Below are positions 46,903-57,801 of a stretch of DNA of 64,000 nt, one piece after another. The translations under genes and the position numbers were made by a program. Under the pieces are notes generated by a model that saw only the letters and a program-made list of their open reading frames with translations, was not told the DNA's origin and searched no databases. Positions within the stretch are counted from its first letter, which is position 1. Every line of letters begins with the position of its first letter. This DNA is from Apium graveolens (lineage: Eukaryota; Streptophyta; Magnoliopsida; Apiales; Apiaceae), in contig NC_133647.1 of the NCBI RefSeq assembly GCF_009905375.1, positions 79,467,583-79,531,582 of the forward strand. Reading direction: 5' to 3'.

Positions 46903-46907
46903 ATTCT

Positions 46908-47092
46908 TGATTTAAAATTCAAAATATACTCTGAACCACTCCTAAACCTACTCTCTCTCCTAGGAAATAGATATAATAAAACCTCCAAATCCTATCTAGA
47001 TTCACGCAATAATTAATTTATTTACGTGACTATTTTTCCTATCCTTTTTAGCCTCTTCATCTTCTCAGGTATATATTAACCCATACGTCCCC
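46908..47092. other. Continuation of element D after element E
   Basis: Non-coding AT-rich DNA leading into the antisense ORF promoter of element D. Confidence 0.45.
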
Positions 47093-48640
47093 CTTATATA
47101 TTTTTTTTACAAACACAATACACAACACAAGAGAAAGAGATAATAGTGCAAAAAGGGAGACAATTCTCTACCCCATTCGACTTCCATCCCGGAGAAATCA
47201 GAGAGAAAGCCAGCCCCCGTCCAAGCTAAAATCTCCTAATCAAGCTCTCTCATCCTCCTCATTTGAAAGGTAAAAACCCTTCATCTCCCTATCTTTGATT
47301 CTTATATACACACGCATGCATATGTATATACGCATATATATACCAATGTGTTTGCATAAATAGATGAAATCTTAACACTTCGTATGCTTATTATTGATTT
47401 TGTTGTTCACCGGTTGTCCGAATTTTATATGCATGCTTTAATCTGTATAGTCGTTATTTATTTCGTCCTTTATTTTTGATGTAGCGAATATTGGCCGGAA
47501 TCGGCCCTATTTTCCGATGACCGTCCACCTTCTCTCCTTTTCCTTTTTTTTGTGACATGCATAAATTAATTAGCTATTTCATTGCTTTCATAGTTTCGTA
47601 TTCGTTAATTACGTATGCCGTAGATCTAAGACCGTAAGTGTTCATCCAGTCTTCATAACCTAGATTGGCATTAGACCCGCATGTCTTTATACCCCCAGAC
47701 CATGGTCTGATTAGGGATATTCCTTTCTTAGGGTTAAACCTAGATCTCCAATACCCCAAATTTTAGGTGTATTTATATATCTTTCAGACCCATAAAATCC
47801 AATTATCCATATCCCAAGTATATGCCTGTTTTTTGGATCTTTCCGAGCTTGATACCCATCTATCTTTCTTTCTTTATTATATGGAAGCCCCCTTTTTGGG
47901 TTGTGTAAGAAACTTTAGAGTAGGTAACTTACTCTATCTATTCTTTCGCAGATGTCTACCTCTGGGGCTTCTAACAATTCTAAGGATTCCATTATGGGTG
48001 GTGCTTTCCCTTCATATAAAAACACCACTAGTGGTGCCCTTGTCCCGGTCAATCTATCCCAAGCTTTCCTATCTTCGGCCTCTGTCGTTAGTGGTCGAAC
48101 CCGCTCGAAAGTGAAGGTTTTGGACCATCTACAAGCCCAGATATCCCTAAGAACAACCTCTTCCTTCAAAGACATTAGCCCTGTTGATTTGGCTTCCTCT
48201 GATGATGAGGTTGATTCCCATAACCAAAATACCCTTACGGGAAGGGCAGAGCTTTTCCTTAAGGATATCAAATCTTTGGTCCGTGATGAATCCATTGATA
48301 ATAAACCTGTACAAGCCACTGATGGTCTTCGCGAGGCTGACGCTGATTCCAGTATAGCCCTAAAACCGTACGATTGCTTAAAACCCTCCATGACCTTGTT
48401 GACTCTTGACAGTCTTTTAAAAAAAAAATTGTCCCAGGGTGTACGTTAGTGATACCCCAAATCCATGAAAGGTGCCAGAACTTCAATAACCTTCAGTCAT
48501 ACCAGTCTGTTCCCAAGGCAGTGTTATCAGCCCGGGTTTTTAAACATGGGTTCTCTCCCCCCCTACACCCATTTTTCCTTGAGGTCTTAAATTTCTACTG
48601 GTTAGCCCCTCGACAATTAACACCTAATTAATATCACACA
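47093..48640 (+). pseudogene. Antisense extra ORF of element D with promoter and 5' UTR intron
   Basis: Same layout as in element C: TATA box (TTATATATTTT, 47094-47104), a CA-rich leader, a probable intron 47270-47951 (GAAAG/GTAAAA to TTTCGCAG), and an ATG at 47952 directly after the acceptor. The first frame has 165 codons (MSTSGASNNSKDSIMGGAF...), Ser-rich then acidic, to the stop at 48447-48449. Another frame beyond gives FKHGFSPPLHPFFLEVLNFY and LAPRQLTPN, resembling the same 'gypsy type transposon' domain as in C, then stops. The sequence is cut at 48671 by the LTR of F. Confidence 0.6.
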
Positions 48641-50820
48641 ACTGCGAGTATGTACATCCTTTATCATCAGTGTAATAACCCCAATTTTTGGAATTTTTGA
48701 AACCCTTATGAATAGTGATGTTGCCGATTATGCTGAATAAGAAAACTTTTCATACCACACTATGTAGGGGTTCTTTTATTGATCTTCTGAGATATTATTA
48801 GTACTTTATGTGGTATTAAAGTGTATGTAAAGATCGTCAGAATCCAAATCCGAACACTTTGATTTTTCCCGAAAATCCACCAGATATCGAAAGAATTGAG
48901 TATAAGGTAACATGGTTAAAGGGATTTAAATTCAAGGATTATAAGAGAGGATCATTAAAGGATTATAAGATATTGAGAAAGATTAGGGGAACCCAAGTAA
49001 TAAGATCCCGGATGTGATCCCTCAAACAACGAAAGAGAACAGAGTTAAGCGAACCGTAAAACAAATAAACGACCAAGGGACAAGCACATACAAGTAGAAT
49101 GGGAAGGAAGCTTCCAAGAAAAGCTAAAACAAGTGGTTAAAAGAGAATGTGACATCATCAAACCTTAAGGGAAAGACATGTGGCTTGGAGGTGAGGTCAT
49201 CTAAGTGATGTCATCACTTTATCAAAGCAATCTCCACCAAGTATTCATTTCACAAACACCAAAATCAAAAGCAACCAAAACAAACTCATTTCTCTTCTTC
49301 CCCCATCTATTGCTCTCGGCTTTTCCATGAAAAGCAAAGGAAAAATTTCAAAAATCAAGCTACACACCTTCATAATTCAAGAGGTTTGTTTCTTTAGCTT
49401 CCATAATTCATAACTTAGATGAGCCATAAGTTTAAGCTCAATATTTCATTTTTAACATAGCTAATCAATTCATCAAAGTTCTTGGTTAGTGTTTTTCAAG
49501 AACTTGAAATTTTGTTCTTGAGTTTTTGTTTAGATTAAGCTTTGGTAAGGACTTTCAAGGGTGATTCCAAGCTCCTTAGTTACTTTTACTCACCAAGGAA
49601 GGTATAATCTCATACCCTAGCCCTACTTTTATATATTTAGAGCTTTTGTGTTTGGTATGGTTCATGAGAATCTTTATTATTGTGTATTTAGAGATGTGTT
49701 AGTTTTGTGATGTGTTTGGAGTTGTAAACCTTGTTGATTAGTTAAAGAACTTAAGTAAAGCTTTTAGTTCATGTTGGGAAGTAGTATAAAATTGGAAATA
49801 TTGAGTTGTTGGGGCTGTTGTAGCATTGTATGTATGGATTTTGGTGGTATGGTTGAATTGTGGTTGATTGGTGGTTGATTTGGAGTAGGATAAAAAATTG
49901 GTAATCGCGTAAACATAGTCGTCGTAATGCCCGATTTACTTTAAACTGTTTTGTTCTTAACATCAGGACCCGAGAACTCACTGTTAGGTCTCGACCACTT
50001 CCATGATTAGATAGTTCATGTTACGAGCTTCGTTTTGATATGTGGTTCGTTTGAATCCGATGTACGGTTTAGGAGAAACGACCGTTTTAAGTAACGGCGT
50101 TTCGCGAACGAACCATTACCCATCGCCTTACTTTGAAACCTTGGTTAAGGACTTTAAATGACTAATTGGAATATGAAACAATTATGTTAAGTGGATTAGG
50201 CAGTTGGTAAGGTACTCGCGAAAGAATCGCCTTAAAACTCTTAATAGTTAATTTATTAAAAATGGCGGAGCCGAGGGTACTCGAACGACTTAGGTGATTC
50301 GTTAAGCGTAGGAGTGACCATAAGCGAACGTTAGGGTTCAATTGGTTAAAGTCTAGTTTCTTAAGCGACCGGGTTTAATTCCAACTTATGTTGTTGTTCA
50401 TAGGTTATCGGACCCACTCTAAGCTTAAGTCTATCCGGGAGCACTCAGGCAAGTTTTATACCCGTTATATTGTTGTTGTGATGTATATATGTATTTGCAT
50501 TATCTTGTGATAGATGCATGATGGTTATTAGAAAATCTTGCGATATATTGGAGCATGTGATATGGTATATATGCATGTCTGTTTCGTAATCTTGATATCT
50601 AATTGTTGATTCAATTGCTTATAAGTTGCATAATACCTATGCTAGAGATAAGCAGTAGTTGCGTATACCCTTAGTATAGGGGACCCAAAGGCGAACATTT
50701 TCTAAAACCGGGAGTCGATGTTCCTGAGTATATTATATATATTTATATATATATATATATAGATATAGTTTTCAAAACTATTGATCGAATAAGGTTTATT
50801 CGATAACTTTATTTTAATTA

Positions 50821-50988
50821 ATGAATATTAGTTTGAATATTCATTCGAGGACTTATGACTCCATTTATTTTATTTAATGAATATTAGTTTGAATATTCAT
50901 TCGAGGACTTATGACTCTGTTTATTTTATTTAATGAATATTATTTTGAATATTCATTCGAGGACTTATGACTCCGCTTATTTATTAAA
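50821..50988. repeat. 56-bp tandem repeat, three copies
   Basis: Units start ATGAATATTA or ATGAATATTAT at 50821, 50877 and 50933. Each contains GAATATTCATTCGAGGACTT and so an internal inverted pair around ATTAGTTTGAAT. Confidence 0.93.
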
Positions 50989-51470
50989 TAATATTCTTTA
51001 TTTTATTAAAGAATGATGTTTCGATAATCAAACTTATTTTTGATTATTTAAATAAAGATCGTATATCTTTGGTTATTTATTATTCATTTCAAGTATAAGT
51101 TTTAAAACTTCTACTTCAAGTTATTTATGTAAAGATGATTCTTTATGGGAATATTATTTAAATAATAATATTCAGATATTTTCTAATATATCGGGACTGA
51201 TTTATGTCATTAAATCGGCATTACCAAACATTCTTAAAAGTGTTTCTAGTCTTCAAAATGATTTTAAAAGTTATAGCGGATCCCAAAACTCATTTTTATA
51301 TTTAAGATCTTCCTTTCAAAGGGGATTTAAATACTCGCTCAAAACCCGAGGGATCCGGCTCTGTGGTGTATTTATATTCGCAACAAGGTTGCTGTTTTGA
51401 TAAATGAATTGATTACTTACCCAACGTTCGGGAAGTAAGTCCATCTATTGAGTCGGCATAAGCAACATGG

Positions 51471-51512
51471 GCTCAGTGGGCGTCCATGAAAGTGTAAGTG
51501 GCTCAGTGGGAG
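51471..51512. repeat. 30-bp tandem repeat interrupted by element G
   Basis: GCTCAGTGGG starts at 51471 and 51501; after element G a third related unit (GCTGAGTGG) starts at 59498. Element G inserted within the second unit, at GGGAG. Confidence 0.85.
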
Positions 51513-53188
51513 TGAAAGGAATATGTCCTAAGTCCAATCATGTATTAGGATTTAGGAATAACTTTGATGTAATCTGTTTTGATTTCATTGATATTAATAA
51601 AGACTTGTTTTGTTTTTATTACGGGCTTTATCTATTTAAGTGTTTAAATAAGATATACCATAGTTTAGAGTAAAGCTTTTTATGGATTATGATGAGATCA
51701 TAATAGTGAGACTTAAAAAGATGATAACTCTAAACTTAAATAGTTCCTGGTCATAGGATTACTAACTGGTAATTAATAATCCGCAAAGATCGGTAAATAC
51801 TATGCTTGCTTCATTATGAAGGATGTTTGTTCTCATAGACATTTGTGTGGTGACACTATAGCTAGTATGTAGGTGCTTATTATAGAATAAGTTCACTGAA
51901 CATGACTCGCACAGCTGAACAACTGATGGAGTTCACTCACGTGTCAGCAGTTGTTCACCTAGTGATAGTTATACAAGTATCCTTAGACTTGAGGTCATCA
52001 TAGTCATCTTGTGTACACTGAACTATGCTTTGGTTTAGTTCTTAGTCTCCAGGGACAATTATTAGGGCTCTTCTGGGTATAGGAATTTGTACACGAAGAT
52101 AGTGTATGATCAATAAAGGATCTACCCCTTCCAGTGAAGGAAGCGAATGTTCAAGGCTGATCCACTTATGCTAGTTCAGGAATCTTTGGCCAGAGTGAAT
52201 GAAATTAGAAAGGAGTTTCTAATTTGCATAGAACTACGCATAGTAAATGGTAAGCAAGTGATTGAATTAGATAAGCTTGACACGAGATCCATGCCTTGTA
52301 TTTAATCAGGACATTGTAGGGTAGAAGGAGTTTATTGTACGGTAACTATTCACTGAATAGGTTCTTGGTATTCTAAGCAGTGAATTCATATTATCCGGAT
52401 AGTCGCGATATGCTGAGAAGTATCCCTCATGATGTAGAATAAATGTGATTAATTAATTAATCATATTTAATAAATTAGAGAATTTATATAAATAATGATA
52501 AAATAGTTTTATTATTATTTATTTCTACTACCGGCTTAATATTGAACCTACAGGGTCACACCATAAAAAGATAATGATTTAATGGTGGAGGAATTAATTA
52601 ATAATGGCTAATAATTATTTATTTATGAAATAAATAATTAATTGGCAAATTTAATAATTGATTAAATGAGATTTAATTGATTATAAATTAATTAAGAAAA
52701 GTTCTTAATATTATTAATTAAGGATTTAATTTTTGGAAATTAAATCAAGAGAGAGAATTATTTCTAAAGTGTTTAGAAAAAGGATTAATAATTAAAAGGT
52801 GTTTTAATTATTAATGAGAATAATAAATGGGATAATAATAATAATAATATTTATGGAAAAATTTTAGCTGAAAATTTTGCCTATAAATACACTATTATAG
52901 ACCCTATTTTATTCTAACCCACATCGAACCCGAAAACCCAAAAAGTTTGGAAAACCCAATTCTCTCCACCTCCTTCCTCCTCCTTAACATCGTTTTCTTG
53001 GTGGATACCGGTGGAGTGCTTCACACTTGAGGAGCAACTGCTAAGGATCTCTAATCGTTGTCTCCGAATTATTTTTAAAGGTTAGATTCGATCCCTCGAA
53101 TTTTTATTCATGATCTGTATGCTTTTATTTGGATTTTATATGTGTAAAAGTATTTTGTCATGCCCCCGCTACGATTAAAAATCCAACA
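51513..53188 (+). repeat. 5' LTR of element G (1676 bp)
   Basis: TGAAAGGAATATG to AAAATCCAACA. Very AT-rich between 52440 and 52860. Confidence 0.95.
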
Positions 53189-53189
53189 T

Positions 53190-53201
53190 TGGTATCAGAG
53201 C
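53190..53201 (+). other. Primer binding site of element G (tRNA-Met)
   Basis: TGGTATCAGAGC, exact to the initiator tRNA-Met complement, one base after the LTR end. Confidence 0.95.
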
Positions 53202-53616
53202 ATAGGTTGTATGCATATAGATCTGTGGTAAAAATTTCAGAATTTTATGTGCTTGTATGAATTAATTATGATTTTTACAAGTTATATCATGGATTAATTT
53301 TGTCTGATGAGAAATCGTTTCTCAGAATAATTTTGAATGTTGATCTGGGTTCTACAAGTGTTGTAGATCGTCTGGGTATTTTTTTTATAATTTTATGATG
53401 TATAGATTTTTTATTATGAATTTTTGAAGTTGTTGCAATTAAATTCATAATTAAATAAACATATATATATATATATATTATTTGTTAGTATGTATATATA
53501 TAGATTTGTACTGTTGTCTGTTGCTGTCTTGTCTGTCTGGAATGTACGGCTGTCAGGTCAGGTACGGCGTTCGAGGAGGTAAGCTGTCGGCGGCTGCAAA
53601 TAAATAAAAAAAAGGG

Positions 53617-53738
53617 GTGTAACGCATTCCGGGAATGCGTTACACACCTGTGACGCATTCACGGAATGCGTTACACCCTTGTAACGCATCACCGGAATGC
53701 GTTACAGGGCTTGTAACGCGTTCCTGTAAGGCGTTACA
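53617..53738 (+). repeat. Four consecutive palindromes in the leader of element G
   Basis: Palindromes at 53617-53645 (arms GTGTAACGCATTCC, perfect over 14 bp), 53650-53676, 53680-53706 and 53712-53738. All have the core TAACGC(A/G)TT opposite GCGTTACA, with 3-6 bases between them and differing apices. They would fold as a row of strong RNA hairpins in the unspliced transcript. Confidence 0.93.
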
Positions 53739-54436
53739 GCCCGTCTGTTGATTTTAAAATTGATTTTCTGGGAGTTTCATAACTCCGTTTTGGGCGTGCA
53801 ATATACCGTTGGATTCGTTTTTCCAAGACGGATCTAATGGAGTGATCAATTTTAGTTTATATAAAAGTTTTGAACTGTTTATATTCCATGAAGTGTTTTA
53901 AAGCTATTTTTGATCGTTTGAATTGATTTTAAATGCTTCTTGTGATACATAGAGATGTATATTGCTTGTTCTAATGTGCTAGATGATGTAACATGCCTAC
54001 CTTGATGTTTATTCATGTTGATATATGTGAGATATGCTTAGTTTATCATGCGATGATAGATTTAGGTGAACTTAAATAAACATAAGGCGTTTGTTAAACA
54101 ACCTAGTATAGTGAAATTGTTTCATAACCTTAATAATAATATTATGAATAAAATCATGAGATTCTTGTGTTTATGAAATACGTAATTGATTATGAATTTT
54201 CGATATGAGAGAAAGGATGATTCTGTCAACAACAGATTTCTATCTGTAAGAAAGGGTTATTAAGTGACGCCTCTTGACAATGCTCCACCCGATCTGGGAA
54301 TCATCTGATTATTGATTATTGATTTGAAATATTTAATTTAAAAGGAAGAATTTCTTTATAATATGATTATGATTGTAACATAATATAATCCCTCTAAAAT
54401 TAAATAATATCAAGTAGTAATTGGCCAATGATACAA

Positions 54437-54802
54437 CGGGCTTGTGTCGGTCATAGCCTTCCAACATAATAGAAAAGTAGTTCTTATTTTTGAATCATTG
54501 TCGGTTCGTGCTACAGCCGAGGGCTTTGATTTCGAAATAAGAAATACTTGTCTATTACATAGAGATGTGTACATTGAATAAGAATCTAAAGGTCGGTACG
54601 TGCTACAGTCGTGGGCCTTTGGGGACTGATTCAACTGTACGGAATGTTGGGTTAGACTTGACTTAGAATATTGAGTTTGTCGTGCTACAGCCGAGACTCA
54701 ATTATTCAAGAGGCTAAAGTTTGATTAGGGAATAACATGAGATGTAATTGACAAGAGTTGTCTGCCTATTGAACATTACATGGCGGTTCGTGCTACAGCC
54801 GG
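54437..54802 (+). repeat. Array of hairpin-borne CGTGCTACAGCCG motifs in the leader of element G
   Basis: CGGTTCGTGCTACAGCCG or close variants are at 54502-54519, 54593-54612, 54678-54695 and 54784-54802, with a fainter copy at 54437-54458. The first lies between arms TTCTTATTTTTGAATCA and TGATTTCGAAATAAGAA, the third between GAATATTGAGT and ACTCAATTATTC. So similar loops are shown on unrelated stems. Confidence 0.85.
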
Positions 54803-55005
54803 GGTCGTGTATTGGAATGTAGGATCCCTATTCCCACTAGCATTATGAATGCTTAATTTTTTCACGTAGGGGGTTGAATAAATTAGGAAAACTAGTGGGA
54901 TCCACTTATGAATAAAGACCCGATTCATGTAGTGTTTTAAAATGAAATCGAATATTTGCTAAATGTTGTTATGTGTTTATCATTCACAGATTTACAATAT
55001 ACATT

Positions 55006-55887
55006 ATGTCTTCTGCACTATCACTCAGGAGCATACTAGATGCTCATAAATTGACGGGTCCTAATTATGCTGACTGGCTTCGAAACTTGAGAATTGTTCT
55101 CAGGATTGAGAAGCTGGAATACGTGATTGACTCACCTAAGCCTACTGAACCTGCTAGTGATGCACATAATGATGAACATGTTGTGTATCATAGGTGGATA
55201 GATGATGCAAATGTTGCTCAATGCATTATGCTAGCTTCCATGAACATTGAGCTACAGAAGCAACATGAACATATGGATGCTCACACTATCCTCGTGCATC
55301 TACAAGAGTTGTATGATGTGGCAGGGAGGACAGCTCGATATGAGATATCGAAGGAGCTGTTCGGTTGTAGGATGTCTGAGGGATAATCTGTGAATGACCA
55401 TGTACTTAAGATGATCAATTTGATTGAACGTCTTGGACAACTTGGTTTTGCCATGGATGGGGAGCTGAGCCAAGACTTGGTCTTGCAATCGCTTCCAAGT
55501 TCGTTCTCGCAGTTTGTTGTGAACTTTCACATGAATAAGTTGGATGTCAGCCTGCCTGAACTCCACAACATGTTGAAGACTGCGGAATCGAATTTTCTCC
55601 CTAAGAAGAGTTCTGTTCTTCTAATTGGTGAAGGTTCCAATCCTAAGAAAAGGAAGAGGAACTCTTCCAAGAAGAAGAAAGTAGGTGGGAAAACGCCATT
55701 TCCACCAAAAGCTGAAGACCCCAAGAGCAAAGTTGTTTGCTTTCACTGTAACAAGGTGGGGCACTGGAAGAGGAACTGCAAGGTTTACCTTGCAGAATTG
55801 AAGAAGAAGAAGGGTAGTGAGACTACCGCTTCTGATTCAGGCATGTTCATGATAGAAGTGAATATGTCATTTCTACTTGGGTATTAG
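55006..55887 (+). pseudogene. Gag of element G, one in-frame stop
   Basis: The ATG at 55006 gives MSSALSLRSILDAHKLTGPN, a typical copia gag start; the upstream Met at 54973 is less likely. The frame runs to 55887 with a single TAA at 55384-55386. The UBN2-type core is followed by a Lys-rich segment (KKRKRNSSKKKK) and a CCHC knuckle CFHCNKVGHWKRNC. Relative to pol it is almost intact. Confidence 0.9.
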
Positions 55888-57780
55888 ATACCGCATGTGG
55901 TTCTCATATCTGCAATTTGTTGCAGAGACCAAGGAGAAGTAGGACTCTTGAGGAAGAGGAGGTGATTCTACTGATGGAAATGGAGCAAGAGTTGCTGCTG
56001 TAGATGTAGAATCGTTTCATTTACATAGGCCTACGGGCAAGACTATTGTTTGAAATAATTGTTATTTTGTTCCCTCGATTGTGAGGAATATTATTCCCAT
56101 GTTAGACTTGGGTGGATTTTTCATTTATTATTGAGAATAATGAATGTTCTATTCTTAGAGATAATATTCTTTATGGACGTGGTACTTTAAATAATGGTCT
56201 GTATATATGTGACATAATTTACTTCAGATTGAACAAACTAATAAAAGAAAAGGGATGATGAAAATCTCACTTTATAGTGGCACCGCAGTCTCCATTTAGT
56301 GGACATGGAGAGAGGGCTGCAGATTTGCTAGGAATGGTACACACAGTTGTATGTGGACCAATGTCTACGCAAGCCATGGGTGGATTTTCATACTTCATTA
56401 CGTTCATAGATGATAGATCTGGATTCGGATATGTGTTTGATGAAACACAAGTCTGAGGCCTTTGAAAAGTTCAAAGAATATAAGTATGAAGTGGAGAAAC
56501 AACCAAACATAGTATTATAACTCTTCGATCAGATCGAGGTGGTAAATACTTTAATGGAGTGTTTCTAGATTATCTCAAAGTAAATGGTATAGTCTCCTTG
56601 TGGACTCCTCCAGATTAGTATCTGAAAGGAGAAATCGAACTTTGTTAGACATAGTTCGGTCCATGATGAGCTATGCAAATCTTCCAGTATTCCTATGGGG
56701 TTATGCATTGGAAACCTCAGTATATTTTCATGAATAAGGTGCCTTCTAAATCTTTTCCTCAAACTCCGTATGAGATATAGAAAGAAAGGAAACCGAGTCT
56801 TAAACACGTTAAGATTTGGGGATGTCCAGCTTATGTCAAGAAAGTTGACCCAGATAAGCTGGAATATCGATCCGGAAAATATAGTTTTGTGGGATATCCT
56901 AAAGAGACTTTAGGGTATTACTTTTGCACCGATCATCGGGTGTTTGTCTCCAGACATGCTACCTTCTTGGAAAAGGAGTTTATCCTTGAAGGAAACAGTG
57001 GGAGCAAAATTGAACTTGATGAAGTTCAAGAAGCATAAACTACTACGGATCAAGTGGAAACACCTGTTCTGACTGAACAACCTTTTGTGGAACAGCCCAT
57101 TCATAGATCAGGGAGAGTGTCTCGCCAAACTGAGAGGTAATATGGCCTTGTCATTAAGAATGACAATGAGTTGTCGATCATTGATGATGACGACCCTGTG
57201 ACTATAATGAGGCTATGAGTAGTGTTGACTCAGAGAAATGGCATAGTGCCATGAAATCCAGAATGGAATCTATGTATACGGTATACAAAAGATAGATTAT
57301 AGCAGATGGCCAGGTGGAGACCTATAAGGCCAGGCTTGTGGCAAAAGGATTCAAACAAAGGCAATGGATTGACTTTGATGAAACCTTTTACCTGTAGCCC
57401 TGTTAAAATCAGTTCGGATTTTGCTTGCGATTGCTGCTTACTATGACTATGAGATCTGGCAATTAGCCAGATGGTTTTCTTTCCAAGAGAAATGAAAACC
57501 TAGTGTGTAAGCTGCTGCGAACCATAGGTGGTTTAAAGCAAGCTTCTCGTAGATGGAACATCCGTTTTGATGAGACAATCAAAGAGTTTGATTTTATCAA
57601 AAACGCAGATGAACCATGCGTCTACAAAAGGGTTAGTGGAAGCGCGGTAACATTTCTTGTATTGTATTGAAATAGAGTTGACACACATAACAACATAGCA
57701 GACTTACTCACAAAGCTACTTTATGAAAGTCACTTTGATCGTCATAAAGACAAGATGGGTATTAGATACCAGAGTGATTG
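55888..57780 (+). pseudogene. Broken pol of element G
   Basis: Protease: WVLDTACGSHICNLLQ (55880-55925), with the active-site Gly changed to Ala. Integrase: the first acidic position appears as HTVVCGP, where Asp would be expected (HTDVCGP); then FITFIDDRSGFGYV, LRSDRGGKYFN, and later WGCPAYVKK. RT: scraps around 57300-57660. RNase H end: NNIADLLTK then HKDKMGIRYQSDWL (57690-57785). Dozens of stops and several deletions separate them. Confidence 0.88.
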
Positions 57781-57789
57781 GCTTTAGTA

Positions 57790-57801
57790 CAAGTGGGAGA
57801 T
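57790..57801 (+). other. Polypurine tract of element G
   Basis: ACAAGTGGGAGA ends directly before the 3' LTR start TGAAAG. Confidence 0.8.

Larger units (their letters stand above)
36358..48670 (-). mobile_element. Tat-like gypsy element D, split by element E and truncated by F
   Basis: The left LTR (36358-37268) parallels that of element C in its start (TTTTTGGAGG block), middle (TACAGGAATCAAGTCC, TATGTAGTTC) and end (AAAACA followed by ACTACCCCC, the polypurine complement). Continuing over the inserted element E (37707-46902), it reaches an antisense ORF module at 47040-48640. The element ends where the LTR of F starts at 48671. No gag, RT or integrase of D lies in the window. Confidence 0.65.
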
